A stretch of DNA of 64,000 nucleotides from VXOI01 sp965261945. GTDB lineage: Bacteria > Chloroflexota > Dehalococcoidia > Lucifugimonadales > UBA3495. This document shows positions 54,434 through 63,222 of the stretch, piece by piece (the first letter of the stretch is position 1; each line of letters starts with the position of its first letter). The translations under genes and the position numbers were made by a program. Under the pieces are notes generated by a model. That model was not told the DNA's origin and did no database searches. It worked only from the letters and a program-made list of their open reading frames with translations. The stretch covers positions 2,480,001 to 2,544,000 of the forward strand of contig CBDHEF010000002.1 of assembly GCA_965261945.1 (NCBI GenBank), given 5' to 3'.

Positions 54434-54901
54434 ATGACTCAGCCTAACTACGTTACCCGCGAGGGCCTGGAAAGACTACAGGCTGAGCTTACGCATTTGC
54501 GCACCGACCGCCGGCGCGAGGTCGCCGACCGCATCCAGCAGTCCCGCGAGCGCGGCGGCACGGTCAGCAACGCCGAATACGAAGAGGCCATCAATGAGCG
54601 TTCATTCGTCGAGGGGCGCATTCAGGCACTGGACGACATGATCAGCAACGCCGCCATTATTGAAGAGGATCAGGGCCAGCGGGAGTCTGTTGGCGTCGGG
54701 GCAAAGGTCACCGTTCGGAACCCGCAGGGCAAGCCCGCCACCTACACCATCACCGGCAGCACCGAATCCGACCCTGCCCAAGGCAAAATTTCCAATGTCT
54801 CTCCCATCGGCAAGAGCCTGCTGGGAAAGAAGGTGGGCGAAATCGCCGAGGTCAGCGCCCCGTCGGGCAAGATACAGCTAGAAATCATGGCCATTGAATG
54901 A
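54434..54901 (+). CDS. greA: Transcription elongation factor GreA
   Basis: 155 residues. The N-terminal coiled coil (YVTREGLERLQAELTHLRTD, RIQQSRERGGTVSNAEYEEA) and C-terminal FKBP-like domain (SVGVGAKVTVRNPQGKPATY, SPIGKSLLGKKVGEIAEVSA) are complete. The acidic tip that stimulates cleavage of backtracked RNA is GGTVSNAEYEEA, where Gly/Thr replaces the first acidic residues (DLSENAEY is usual), an oddity. ATG 54434 is used. lysS follows. Confidence 0.9.
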   Translation: MTQPNYVTREGLERLQAELTHLRTDRRREVADRIQQSRERGGTVSNAEYEEAINERSFVEGRIQALDDMISNAAIIEEDQGQRESVGVGAKVTVRNPQGKPATYTITGSTESDPAQGKISNVSPIGKSLLGKKVGEIAEVSAPSGKIQLEIMAIE

Positions 54902-54904
54902 CGT

Positions 54905-54950
54905 TTTGCCAGCCCTCTCTATAGGGGAGGGCCGGGGTGGAGGCGCTTCC
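54905..54950. repeat. Dispersed palindromic element
   Basis: ccagccctctctatagggga followed by gggccggggtggaggcgc, in the greA-lysS gap. Confidence 0.65.
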
Positions 54951-54960
54951 GAATTCCGAT

Positions 54961-56517
54961 ATGCAAGATTCCTTCGTCGCCAACCGGGCCGCCAAGCTCG
55001 AACGCCTCCGTGAAAGGGGAATAGACCCCTATCCCCCGCGCTACCGCCGCACCTGCGACAACGCCACGGCAACGGCCACCTTCGTCGCGGTGGAATCCGG
55101 CGAGCGCCCCACCACCGACGCCGAGGGCCTGTCGCTGGCCGGACGCATCGTGTCGGTGCGGGTCATGGGGCGGGCCGCCTTTCTCGATCTCCAGGACGCC
55201 TCCGGCTCCATCCAGGCACTGTTCCGCCGCAACAACATGGGCGAAGATTTCGAGTTGCTGAAGGACCTGGACCTCGGCGACCATCTGGGGGTCGCGGGCA
55301 ACCTGATCCGCACACGCACCGGCGAGATAACCATCGATGCCTCCCGCGCCTCCATCATCGCCAAGGGGATGCGCCCGCTGCCGGAGAAGTACCACGGCCT
55401 GCGCGACACCGAGACGCGCTACCGGCAGCGCTACCTCGACCTCATCGCCAACCGCGAGATCATGGACATTTTCCGGCTGCGCAGCCGGGTAATAAGCGGC
55501 ATCCGGCGCTTCCTCGACGAGCGCGGCTTCCTGGAAGTGGATACCCCGGTGCTGGTGCCGGTGGCCGCCGGGGCCCACGCCCGCCCCTTCGTCACCCACC
55601 ACAACGCCCTCGACGAGCAACTCTACCTGCGCATCGCCACCGAGCTGTACCTGAAGCGGCTGATTGTCGGCGGGTTCGACAAGGTGTACGAGATCGGCCG
55701 CGTCTTTCGCAACGAGGGCATTGACCAGGACCACAACCCCGAGTTCACCCTGCTGGAAAGCTACGAAGCCTACGCCGACTACAACGATGTGATGGAGATG
55801 GTGGAGCAGATGATCTCCCGGCAAGCCATCGACGCAACCGGCTCCGCGCAGGTGGCCGTCGGCGAGCAGGTCATCGACTTCACACCCCCGTGGCGGCGGG
55901 TATCGCTGCGGGAGGAGCTGCAACGGCGCAGCGGCATTGACCTGGACGCCTGTGACGACAGGGAGCTGCAAAACCGCGCCCGTGCCTTGGGAGTGGACAC
56001 CGGCATCCGCGAGAGCCGGGGCCGCATAATAGACAAGCTGCTTTCGGCCTTGGTGGAGCCGCACCTGACGCAGCCCACATTTGTGCTGGACTACCCGGAA
56101 GAGATGTCGCCGCTGGCCAAGGCCAAGCCCGGCGCCCCCGGCTACGTGGAGCGGTTCGAGGCCTTCGCCTGCGGCATGGAAATCGCCAATTCCTACACCG
56201 AGCTCAACGACCCGCAGGTGCAGAGGGAGCGATTCGAGGGTCAGGAAGAAATCCGCCGCCTGTACCAGGACGAGGAAGTGGACCGGCTGGACGAGGACTT
56301 TCTGACAGCGATGGAGTACGGTATGCCCCCCACCGGCGGTCTCGGCATCGGCATAGACCGGCTGGTGATGCTGCTGTCGGGCCAACCTACAATCCGCGAC
56401 GTGCTGCTGTTCCCGCAGCTGCGGCAATTGAGGTTGGAAGCAAGTGTGGCCAATGCTCCCGCGGAGTATCAAGCGGAACCTGGCGTTGGCAGCAATTCAG
56501 AGGCGCCCGATTTATAG
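54961..56517 (+). CDS. lysS: Lysyl-tRNA synthetase (class II)
   Basis: 518 residues; charges tRNA-Lys. N-terminal OB-fold (LAGRIVSVRVMGRAAFLDLQ) and class II core: motif 2 VYEIGRVFRNEGIDQDHNPE, motif 3 GGLGIGIDRLVMLLSGQPT. ATG 54961 matches the usual start and ATG 54937 is upstream. The C-terminal 30 residues (VANAPAEYQAEPGVGSNSE) are an unconserved tail. Confidence 0.96.
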   Translation: MQDSFVANRAAKLERLRERGIDPYPPRYRRTCDNATATATFVAVESGERPTTDAEGLSLAGRIVSVRVMGRAAFLDLQDASGSIQALFRRNNMGEDFELLKDLDLGDHLGVAGNLIRTRTGEITIDASRASIIAKGMRPLPEKYHGLRDTETRYRQRYLDLIANREIMDIFRLRSRVISGIRRFLDERGFLEVDTPVLVPVAAGAHARPFVTHHNALDEQLYLRIATELYLKRLIVGGFDKVYEIGRVFRNEGIDQDHNPEFTLLESYEAYADYNDVMEMVEQMISRQAIDATGSAQVAVGEQVIDFTPPWRRVSLREELQRRSGIDLDACDDRELQNRARALGVDTGIRESRGRIIDKLLSALVEPHLTQPTFVLDYPEEMSPLAKAKPGAPGYVERFEAFACGMEIANSYTELNDPQVQRERFEGQEEIRRLYQDEEVDRLDEDFLTAMEYGMPPTGGLGIGIDRLVMLLSGQPTIRDVLLFPQLRQLRLEASVANAPAEYQAEPGVGSNSEAPDL

Positions 56518-56642
56518 GGGGAACTCACAGGGCGCCAGGATTGGTGGCGTAAGTTGTCGCCGCGTTTAATCTCCGGATACTCCCCCGTTTGACTCTCGAA
56601 ATTCCGGCTGATATGTCCTCGCAAGAAGCATCAAAGCCCGCT

Positions 56643-57140
56643 CTATGAATTCCTCGATCCATCACCATTACCGTTGTGCGCGGACCTGATGATCTCAAGC
56701 GCCTCGGTGGAAACCGCAATACCTTGCACTGCCAACTCCTGCTCGATCCTGGACCGCTCGCCCTCGCGGCCTTCCTCGCGGCCTTCCTCGCGGCCCATCG
56801 CGAATCCCAGTTCCCGGCCCTCTTTGAGCGCCTCCTCGCGCCACTTTTTCCTGTCCTTCTCACGTTGTGCCAATGCCCAAAACATCTTTACTGACCTCTC
56901 AATCGCCAGGATAACAGCGGCGTAGCTAGCTGCGCCCAACGGCATCAACTGGCCCGCAAAGCCCATATTGTCGCGGACACCCCAGTCCCAAGCTCCGACC
57001 GCCAACGAAAGGAGCCAAGTTACCAACAGTGTACCAAAAGGCGCAAACGCCAAATGAAGCCGGAGCCATCTTTCTTCCGCCTGGTTATTATAACGTACTG
57101 TATAGTCTTTTGGGAGTACTCGGTAATTCTTGTCAGGTTG
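56643..57140 (-). CDS. Membrane protein with charged coiled coil, 5' end uncertain
   Basis: From TTG 57053 the product has two membrane segments (FGTLLVTWLLSLAVGAW; GAASYAAVILAIERSVKMFW) and a repetitive charged tail (GREEGREEGREGERSRIEQE). The frame stays open upstream to 57140 and reads natural protein (NYRVLPKDYTVRYNNQAEER, then WLRLHL), but has no start codon there. Either the true start is lost or the gene is truncated. Function unknown. Confidence 0.55.
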   Translation of the reverse strand, partial: QPDKNYRVLPKDYTVRYNNQAEERWLRLHLAFAPFGTLLVTWLLSLAVGAWDWGVRDNMGFAGQLMPLGAASYAAVILAIERSVKMFWALAQREKDRKKWREEALKEGRELGFAMGREEGREEGREGERSRIEQELAVQGIAVSTEALEIIRSAHNGNGDGSRNS

Positions 57141-57299
57141 TTATAAGTGGGCTATTAACATAGTTGCTTACCTTCGCTCTATCCCGCATGGGGCAGGAGG
57201 GCCGGAACCCTACACGGACACGGGACTGCCGTGTAATATAATATCGTGCGATGCTACATCAGCACGCTGCAATACGAAACTAAGCAAGGGCTGGAACGA
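57141..57299. other. Intergenic region before serS
   Basis: Contains a possible TATAAT box (57236-57241) and an inverted cacgg / ccgtg pair. I see no T-box signature. Confidence 0.4.
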
Positions 57300-58577
57300 A
57301 TGATTGCCATTGAGCAGGTGCGGCGCGACCCCGACGCAGTGCGAAAAGCGATGGAGTCCCGCGGCGAGCCGGACCCGGTGGACGAGCTGCTGGAACTGGA
57401 TGCCTCCTGGCGGCAGGACAAGACGCAGGCCGACGAGATACGCAACCGGCGCAACCAAGTGAACCGGGATATTGGGCACGCCCGCTCCGCTGGGCAGCCA
57501 CCCGCTCCCGAGGTCATCGAGGAGATGCGCACACTTGGCCGCCAGGTGGACAAGCTGGAGGCCGGCGCCCAAGAAGCCGAGGAACGAATCCACCAGTTGC
57601 TGCTGGGCCTGCCCAACCTGCCATTGGCCGAGGTCCCCCTGGGCAGCGATTCAGAGGACAACCGCATCTACCGGGAGGAAGGCGAACCGGTGGAATTGGG
57701 CTTCGAGGGCGTTCCTCACTGGGAACTGGGCGAGCGGCTGGGCATCATAGACTTCCAGCGCGGCGCCAAGCTGTCGGGCAGCCGTTTCTACACCACCAGC
57801 GGCGCGGGGGCGCGGCTGGAGCGCGCCCTGATCTCCTGGATGCTGGACCTGCATACAGGCGAGCACGGCTACACCGAGCTGGCCCTGCCCGCCGTGGTGC
57901 GCCGCGACGTGATGGAAGGCTCGGGCAACCTGCCCAAGTTCGCCGACAACCTGTATCACGACGAAGAGGATGACCTCTGGCTCATCCCCACCGCCGAGGT
58001 GCCCATCACCAACCTGTACCGCGACGAGATCATCCCGCCGGGCCGTCTGCCCTTGTACTACGTGGCCCAGACCCCATGCTTTCGGCGGGAGAAGACGGCG
58101 GCGGGGCGCGACACGCGGGGCATCAAGCGCGTTCACCAGTTCAACAAGGTCGAGATGTACCACTTCGTTGAGCCGGAAACCTCGTCAGGGGAGCTGGAGC
58201 GGCTGCTGGGCCACGCCGAGGAGATCTGCCGCCGCCTGGGATTCTCCTGGCGTGTGCTGGAGCTCTGCACCGGCGACATGGGCTTCGCCGCCGCCAAGAC
58301 CTACGACATCGAGGTCTGGGCCGCCGGCTGCCAGGAGTGGCTGGAGGTCAGCTCCTGTTCCAACTGCACCGACTTCCAGGCCCGCCGGGCCAACATCCGC
58401 TACCGACCGGAGCAGGGCGCCCGTCCCCGGTTGCCCCACACCCTCAACGGCTCCGGCTTGGCGCTGCCCAGGGTGATTATCGCCATCCTGGAGAACAACC
58501 AGCAGCCCGACGGCTCCGTCGTAATCCCCGAAGTCCTGCGCCCCTACACCGGCTTCGACCGCATCGAGGCGCTCTGA
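57300..58577 (+). CDS. serS: Seryl-tRNA synthetase
   Basis: 425 residues; charges tRNA-Ser. N-terminal long coiled-coil arm (VDELLELDASWRQDKTQADE; IRNRRNQVNRDIGHARSAG) and class II core with GSRFYTTSGAGARLERALIS, PTAEVPITNLYRDEI, TPCFRREKTAAGRDTRGIKR, and LEVSSCSNCTDFQARRANIR. ATG 57300 is the conserved-type start (MIAIEQVRRDPDAVRKAMES); the earlier one at 57246 is less likely. Confidence 0.96.
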   Translation: MIAIEQVRRDPDAVRKAMESRGEPDPVDELLELDASWRQDKTQADEIRNRRNQVNRDIGHARSAGQPPAPEVIEEMRTLGRQVDKLEAGAQEAEERIHQLLLGLPNLPLAEVPLGSDSEDNRIYREEGEPVELGFEGVPHWELGERLGIIDFQRGAKLSGSRFYTTSGAGARLERALISWMLDLHTGEHGYTELALPAVVRRDVMEGSGNLPKFADNLYHDEEDDLWLIPTAEVPITNLYRDEIIPPGRLPLYYVAQTPCFRREKTAAGRDTRGIKRVHQFNKVEMYHFVEPETSSGELERLLGHAEEICRRLGFSWRVLELCTGDMGFAAAKTYDIEVWAAGCQEWLEVSSCSNCTDFQARRANIRYRPEQGARPRLPHTLNGSGLALPRVIIAILENNQQPDGSVVIPEVLRPYTGFDRIEAL

Positions 58578-58732
58578 CCAGGGCGGCCCGGGGAATTGAG
58601 AAAGGCCAACCATCGAGACCTCACGGCCTTCCGTACACCGTTTCAACCCCTTGCCGTCTTTACGAGAGCTTCGTATCCGACTGACCACACTCCCAACAAT
58701 ACTCCCGTACCAAGAGTTGAAGGAGCAAAACT

Positions 58733-59551
58733 ATGGCAGGGATCTGGCCCGATGAAATTCAGTGCGTGGCAATGCTGGGGTTCGACGTTGACGGCGTCTC
58801 GTCCTGGCTGAACCGGGACCCCAACTTCAAGAACCATCCCAGCCTGATGTCCATGGCGGAGTACGGCCCCAGCGTGGCCACGCCCCGCATCCTGAACCTG
58901 CTGGACGCCCACGACGTTCCGGCCAGCTTCTACATCCCGGGCTACGTGGCCGAGACGCATCCGCGGCTGGTGCGGGAAATCGCCGCCCGCGGCCACGAGG
59001 TTGCCCATCACGGCTATATGCACGAGCCCCCCTCCACGCTCACCCGCGATCAGGAGGACGACGTGCTGCGCCGGGGCATAGACATCCTAGGCGGCCTCAC
59101 CGGGGAGCGTCCCCTGGGCTACCGCTCGCCCAGTTGGGAGCTGAGCGAACACTCGCTCGACCTGCTGGCGGGCCACGGCTTCGTCTACGACAGCAGCCTG
59201 ATGGGAGACGACGCGCCCTACGTCGAGACGGCGCCGCAGTCGGGGCAGAAGCTGGTCGAAATCCCCATCCACTGGCTGCTGGACGACGCCCCCAACTTCG
59301 TCTACGCGCCGGTGGCCAACCGCCTGGGCCCCATGCGCAACCCCGAAGAGGTCTACGGCGCCTGGGCGGCGGAGTTCAAGGGTCTCTACCGCTATGGCCG
59401 CTCCTTCGTGCTGACCATGCACCCGCAGTACATCGGCCGCCCCGGCCGCCTGCTGATGCTGGAGAAGCTCATCGAGTTCATCAAGTCCCATCGCAACGTC
59501 GAGTTCATGCGCGGCATAGACGCGGCGCGGCTGTTCGCCCCCGCGGAGTGA
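58733..59551 (+). CDS. Polysaccharide deacetylase family protein
   Basis: 272 residues of NodB homology fold: VAMLGFDVDGVSSWLNRDPN with the metal Asp pair, DVPASFYIPGYVAETHPRLV, and EVAHHGYMHEPPSTLTRDQE with metal His residues. GYRSPSWELSEHSLDLLAGH is another NodB motif. It resembles PuuE/allantoinase-like members that act on small amides rather than polysaccharides. A caaggagcaaaact site precedes the ATG. Confidence 0.9.
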   Translation: MAGIWPDEIQCVAMLGFDVDGVSSWLNRDPNFKNHPSLMSMAEYGPSVATPRILNLLDAHDVPASFYIPGYVAETHPRLVREIAARGHEVAHHGYMHEPPSTLTRDQEDDVLRRGIDILGGLTGERPLGYRSPSWELSEHSLDLLAGHGFVYDSSLMGDDAPYVETAPQSGQKLVEIPIHWLLDDAPNFVYAPVANRLGPMRNPEEVYGAWAAEFKGLYRYGRSFVLTMHPQYIGRPGRLLMLEKLIEFIKSHRNVEFMRGIDAARLFAPAE

Positions 59552-59570
59552 TGGGGCGACCGGGTCCGCC

Positions 59571-59615
59571 ATCGGGCTTATTGAAAATTAGAGATAATTT
59601 TACAATAAGCCCGAT
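59571..59615. repeat. AT-rich inverted repeat upstream of fic
   Basis: atcgggcttattgaaaatta and taattttacaataagcccga form a long hairpin with one bulge. Additional caataag copies occur at 59632 and 59712. It may terminate the deacetylase transcript or be an operator of the Fic gene. Confidence 0.7.
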
Positions 59616-59730
59616 CCTTATTTCCCAATGTGCAATAAGCCCTGTCGCAGCGCCCTTTTATTACATATTTACTGATAATATGCAATAGTAAGTTTGCTAA
59701 TTTCCTTTCTAGCAATAAGGACACTATGGA

Positions 59731-60897
59731 ATGAACCGAGAAAAACCCGGAAAATACGAAATAACCAATGTTGGCGGCGAGCTAGTCTCGGCTTTCATCC
59801 CAGCCCAGCTACCGCCTACCCCACCTCTCGACCTAGCGGGGCTTCAGGAACCTCTTGCTAAAGCGCACTTGAATTTGGGGCGGCTGGATGGTTTGTCGCG
59901 CCTGCTCCCCGACCCTAGCCTGTTCCTGCATTCTTATGTGCGCAAGGAAGCCGTGCTGTCCTCCCAGATCGAAGGCACACAATCCTCTATCGCTGACTTG
60001 ATGCGGTTCGAGGCAGAGGACATGCCCGGGGTTCCACTAGAGAACGATGTAGTAGAAGTTTCCAACTATGTGAGGGCTATGACTCACGGGTTGAATCGGC
60101 TGCGGAATGACGACTTCCCTCTCTCCAACCGCCTGCTTCGGGAGATTCACGCAGAAATCCTTTCCAGAGGGCGCGGAAGCGACAAACGCCCTGGAGAATT
60201 TCGCCAGTCGCAGGTGTGGATTGGCGGGAGCCGTCCGGGGAACGCTCATTTCGTTCCGCCACCTCATAGAGTCGTACCAGACTGCATGGGAGATCTGGAG
60301 CGATTCATGCACGAATCCGGCAACGGTATGCCTCCCCTAATCCGCGCAGGGATCTGCCATGTCCAGTTTGAGACCATTCATCCTTTCTTGGACGGCAACG
60401 GCCGCGTAGGGCGACTCCTCATCACATTTATGCTGATTCACGCCGGGGTAATCAGTGAACCGTTGCTTTACCTCAGCCTCTATTTCAAGCAGCATCGCCA
60501 GACCTATTATGACTTGCTGGACGGCGTGCGGCAGACGGGAGATTGGGAAACTTGGCTCGATTTTTTCCTCCAGGGAGTTGCAGAAACGGCAGAAGGCGCC
60601 GAGTCAACCGCAAGACGGCTCATTCAATTGTTCACCAGAGATGAAGCTCGTATCCAGCGGGAGGTACGTGCGCCAGCATCAGCACTGCGTGTCCATCAAG
60701 CCTTAAAGGAGTATCCTTTCTCTACGATACAATCTGTTAGAGAACGGGCAGGTTTATCTTTTCATGCCGCATCCTCTGGTATAAAGATTCTCGAACAATT
60801 GGACATCGCGCAAGAGATAACCGGGCAGCAACGAAACCGAATATTCGCATACCCTGAGTACATCGACATCCTGTCCGAGGGCACCGAGCCGCTTTGA
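59731..60897 (+). CDS. Fic family protein (AMPylase-type)
   Basis: 388 residues. Fic_N region (LVSAFIPAQLPPTPPLDLAG; YVRKEAVLSSQIEGTQSSIA), Fic core QFETIHPFLDGNGRVGRLLI with the catalytic HPFxxGNGRxxR. A C-terminal winged-helix-like part follows (IQSVRERAGLSFHAASSGIK). The SQIEGT helix carries the inhibitory (S/T)xxxE(G/N)-type Glu. It transfers AMP to a protein target. Base composition is lower in GC than neighbours, suggesting transfer. No separate antitoxin is seen. Confidence 0.93.
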   Translation: MNREKPGKYEITNVGGELVSAFIPAQLPPTPPLDLAGLQEPLAKAHLNLGRLDGLSRLLPDPSLFLHSYVRKEAVLSSQIEGTQSSIADLMRFEAEDMPGVPLENDVVEVSNYVRAMTHGLNRLRNDDFPLSNRLLREIHAEILSRGRGSDKRPGEFRQSQVWIGGSRPGNAHFVPPPHRVVPDCMGDLERFMHESGNGMPPLIRAGICHVQFETIHPFLDGNGRVGRLLITFMLIHAGVISEPLLYLSLYFKQHRQTYYDLLDGVRQTGDWETWLDFFLQGVAETAEGAESTARRLIQLFTRDEARIQREVRAPASALRVHQALKEYPFSTIQSVRERAGLSFHAASSGIKILEQLDIAQEITGQQRNRIFAYPEYIDILSEGTEPL

Positions 60898-60969
60898 CCG
60901 CCCCTCCCCCGCCTTGCCAACGCCGCCGGGTGCGTTTAGCATAGCGGCAACCCACCGGGAGCGTCTGAT

Positions 60970-61299
60970 ATGACCGATACGGCCAAGTTTCATGATATGG
61001 GCGGGCGGCCCAACGACGACCCCATAGACCAGGGCGAGCACGTCCTGATGGACTGGGAGCGCCGCATTGACTCCATCCGCGGCGTCCTGGGCGAAAAGGG
61101 TTATCTGGGCGTGGACGAACTGCGCCGCGCCATCGAGGCCCTGACTCCGGAACGCTACGAGTCGCTCAGCTACTACGAGCGTTGGACCGAGGCAGTGGAG
61201 GCGCTGCTCATCGAGAAAGGCGTCGTGACCGCCTCCGAGTTGGACGCGACGATGGCCCGGCAGGAAAATAAATCCCCTCTCCCTCCGGGCGAGGGTTAG
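60970..61299 (+). CDS. Nitrile hydratase beta subunit, N-terminal half (ScnB-like)
   Basis: 109 residues. FHDMGGRPNDDPIDQ and LMDWERRIDSIRGVLGEKGY, ESLSYYERWTEAVEALLIEK and GVVTASELD match the N-terminal half of nitrile hydratase beta. The last residues (NKSPLPPGEG) come from a palindromic repeat. The C-terminal half is a separate gene. A split beta occurs in thiocyanate hydrolase (scnB, scnA, scnC) and in three-subunit nitrile hydratases. Confidence 0.87.
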   Translation: MTDTAKFHDMGGRPNDDPIDQGEHVLMDWERRIDSIRGVLGEKGYLGVDELRRAIEALTPERYESLSYYERWTEAVEALLIEKGVVTASELDATMARQENKSPLPPGEG

Positions 61300-61310
61300 G
61301 GTGGGGGCGC
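61268..61310. repeat. Dispersed palindromic element at the split of the beta subunit
   Basis: cccctctccctccgggcgag followed by ggttagggtgggggcgcc. It encodes the C-terminal tail and stop of the upstream half. Confidence 0.7.
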
Positions 61311-61314
61311 CTCC

Positions 61315-61614
61315 ATGAGCGCAGCAGCACAGACCGCCTTCAGCAACGGCGACATGGTGACGGTCCGCACCGGCAATCCGCCGACTCACTACCGCACCCC
61401 GGCCTACGTGCAGGGCAGGACCGGGCGGGTGGTGGCCCTCTGCGGCGTGTACCCCGACCCGGAATCGCTGGCCCACGGCGGCGACGGCGCCCCACACAAG
61501 CCCCTCTACCGCGTCGAGTTCCCCCAGACCGATCTGTGGGACAACTATAACGGCCCGCCCACCGACCGCCTGCAAGTGGACATCTACGAGCAATGGCTGG
61601 AGCGCACAGCCTGA
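61315..61614 (+). CDS. Nitrile hydratase beta subunit, C-terminal half (SH3-like, ScnA-like)
   Basis: 99 residues: VTVRTGNPPTHYRTPAYVQG and RTGRVVALCGVYPDPE, then LYRVEFPQTDLWDNYNGPPT and LQVDIYEQWLERT. It is the SH3-like barrel domain of nitrile hydratase beta (RxPxYxxGxxGxV). It is 15 bases after the N-terminal half. Confidence 0.9.
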   Translation: MSAAAQTAFSNGDMVTVRTGNPPTHYRTPAYVQGRTGRVVALCGVYPDPESLAHGGDGAPHKPLYRVEFPQTDLWDNYNGPPTDRLQVDIYEQWLERTA

Positions 61615-61628
61615 CAGGAGGCCCAGAC

Positions 61629-62291
61629 ATGAGCGCAGATCACGGTAACGAAATCGACCACGGCGACCACACTCACCCCGGCATGGACACCGAGGAACTT
61701 AGCTACCACGCCCGCCGCGTCCGCGCCATGGAGGCGCTGCTGGCCGAGAAGGGCGTACTGACGCTGGATGAAGTGCAGCGCAACGTGGACGCCGTGGAGT
61801 CGCGATCGCCCGCCGACGGCGCCCGCGTGGTGGCGAGGGCCTGGGCCGACGCGGAGTACAAGGCCAAGCTGCTGTCCGACCCGGAGGCGGCGCTGGCTGA
61901 TATGGGCTACACGCTGCCCGACCCGACGCCCAAGCTGGGCGTGGTGGAGAACTCCGACGACGTGCATCACCTGGTGGTCTGCACTCTCTGCTCCTGCTAC
62001 CCCCGCGCCCTGCTGGGCCGCCCGCCCGACTGGTACAAGAGCTTCGCCTACCGCTCGCGGGCTGTCAGCGACCCGCGCGGCGCTCTGCGGGAGTTCGGCA
62101 CCGAGGTCAGCGAAAACACCGAGGTCGTCGTGCTGGACAGCACCGCCGACCTGCGCTACCTGGTGCTGCCCCAGCAGCCCGCCGGCGCCGAGGGCATGAG
62201 CGAAGAGGAGCTGGCTGCCCTGGTCACCCGCGACTCAATGATCGGCGTCTCCCGCGCCCTCGCGCCGGAGACTGTCGCCGCAGACGACTAA
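61629..62291 (+). CDS. Nitrile hydratase/thiocyanate hydrolase metal subunit, cobalt type
   Basis: 220 residues. The metal site VVCTLCSCYPRALLGRPPDW has the CTLCSC pattern typical of cobalt forms (iron forms have CSLCSC). The three Cys give the post-translationally oxidised site. The N-terminus is His/Asp-rich (MSADHGNEIDHGDHTHPGMD), possibly metal-holding. It hydrates nitriles to amides, or thiocyanate to carbonyl sulfide and ammonia. Starts 15 bases after the small SH3 gene. No activator protein gene follows. Confidence 0.93.
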   Translation: MSADHGNEIDHGDHTHPGMDTEELSYHARRVRAMEALLAEKGVLTLDEVQRNVDAVESRSPADGARVVARAWADAEYKAKLLSDPEAALADMGYTLPDPTPKLGVVENSDDVHHLVVCTLCSCYPRALLGRPPDWYKSFAYRSRAVSDPRGALREFGTEVSENTEVVVLDSTADLRYLVLPQQPAGAEGMSEEELAALVTRDSMIGVSRALAPETVAADD

Positions 62292-62370
62292 AGTTCCCTC
62301 TCCTTCCGGGGGAGGGTCAGGGTGGGGGGGGCGTTCTCCCCAGCTCCGGCCCTCTCCCTCAGAAGAGCGG
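62292..62370. repeat. Dispersed palindromic elements
   Basis: ttccctctccttccggggga and then ccccagctccggccctctcc, two partial copies between convergent genes. Confidence 0.65.
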
Positions 62371-62381
62371 GAGCGTGGGGT

Positions 62382-63173
62382 TCAGTCCAGCAGCCCGTCC
62401 AGCAGCGCCTCCACCTGCGGAACGCCTGCGTCGTCGCCCATGCCCAGCCGGAGCGCGGTGATGGAAACAAAGTTGTTTCTCAGGGCTACGATGTCGGAGT
62501 CCTCGGAATGCGTCTGATTGCCTGGGCGGTTGCGGGCAATCCGGTAGCGCTTCTCGTCGCCGTCGCTGCCTTCCAGTCGCACCGACTCGCGGTAGGACAG
62601 GCCGCCCAGCCGCGTCGCCCGCAGCCCGGCCACGCGGTCAGGGGGAACGTTGGGGATGTTCAGATTGAGGAACAGCGGCTCGCCCTCCCGCTCGGCCAGC
62701 CGTTGCCCCAGCGCTTCCAGCAGCCGCTCGGCCACGTCATATCGGGGGGCGGTGACCGAGGCCACCGAGACGGCAATGGTGGAAAAGCCGCGACTGTAAC
62801 CTTGCACCGCACCGCCGACGGTTCCCGACACCATCACGTCCCAGCCGGTGTTGGAGCCGGAATTGATGCCCGACACCACCAGGTCCACTCCGCTGGTCAG
62901 GGTCTCCAGCGCCAGGATGCAGCAGTCGCCGGGGGTGCCTTCGGCGGAGTAGGCAGTCACCGGGCGCAGTCCATCAGTACAATCCTGGAATTCGGCTTCG
63001 GGAGTCCAGGGAATTACCTTCACCGGCGAGTGCAGCGTCAGCGACGCGCCGACGCCGCTCTGCTCCTTGGCCGGGGCCACCACGAACACTTCGCCTAACC
63101 GTCGCACAGCCCGCACCGCCGCCCACAGGCCCGCCGATTTAATGCCGTCGTCGTTGATTACCAGTATATTCAT
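62382..63173 (-). CDS. surE: 5'/3'-nucleotidase SurE
   Basis: 263 residues. It starts MNILVINDDGIKSAGLWAAV with the DD metal site and GEVFVVAPAKEQSGVGASLT, then VDLVVSGINSGSNTGWDVMV and SGTVGGAVQGYSRGFSTIAV. It dephosphorylates nucleoside monophosphates and is linked to stationary-phase survival. The C-terminal arm for tetramers is present (FVSITALRLGMGDDAGV). Confidence 0.94.
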   Translation of the reverse strand: MNILVINDDGIKSAGLWAAVRAVRRLGEVFVVAPAKEQSGVGASLTLHSPVKVIPWTPEAEFQDCTDGLRPVTAYSAEGTPGDCCILALETLTSGVDLVVSGINSGSNTGWDVMVSGTVGGAVQGYSRGFSTIAVSVASVTAPRYDVAERLLEALGQRLAEREGEPLFLNLNIPNVPPDRVAGLRATRLGGLSYRESVRLEGSDGDEKRYRIARNRPGNQTHSEDSDIVALRNNFVSITALRLGMGDDAGVPQVEALLDGLLD

Positions 63174-63222
63174 TCATCCACCACAGAGAAAAACTATTGG
63201 AATAACCGGAATTGCGGACACA

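Noticed and set aside
57141..57299. T-box riboswitch upstream of serS
   Set aside because: The conserved T-box sequence and specifier stem are not visible.
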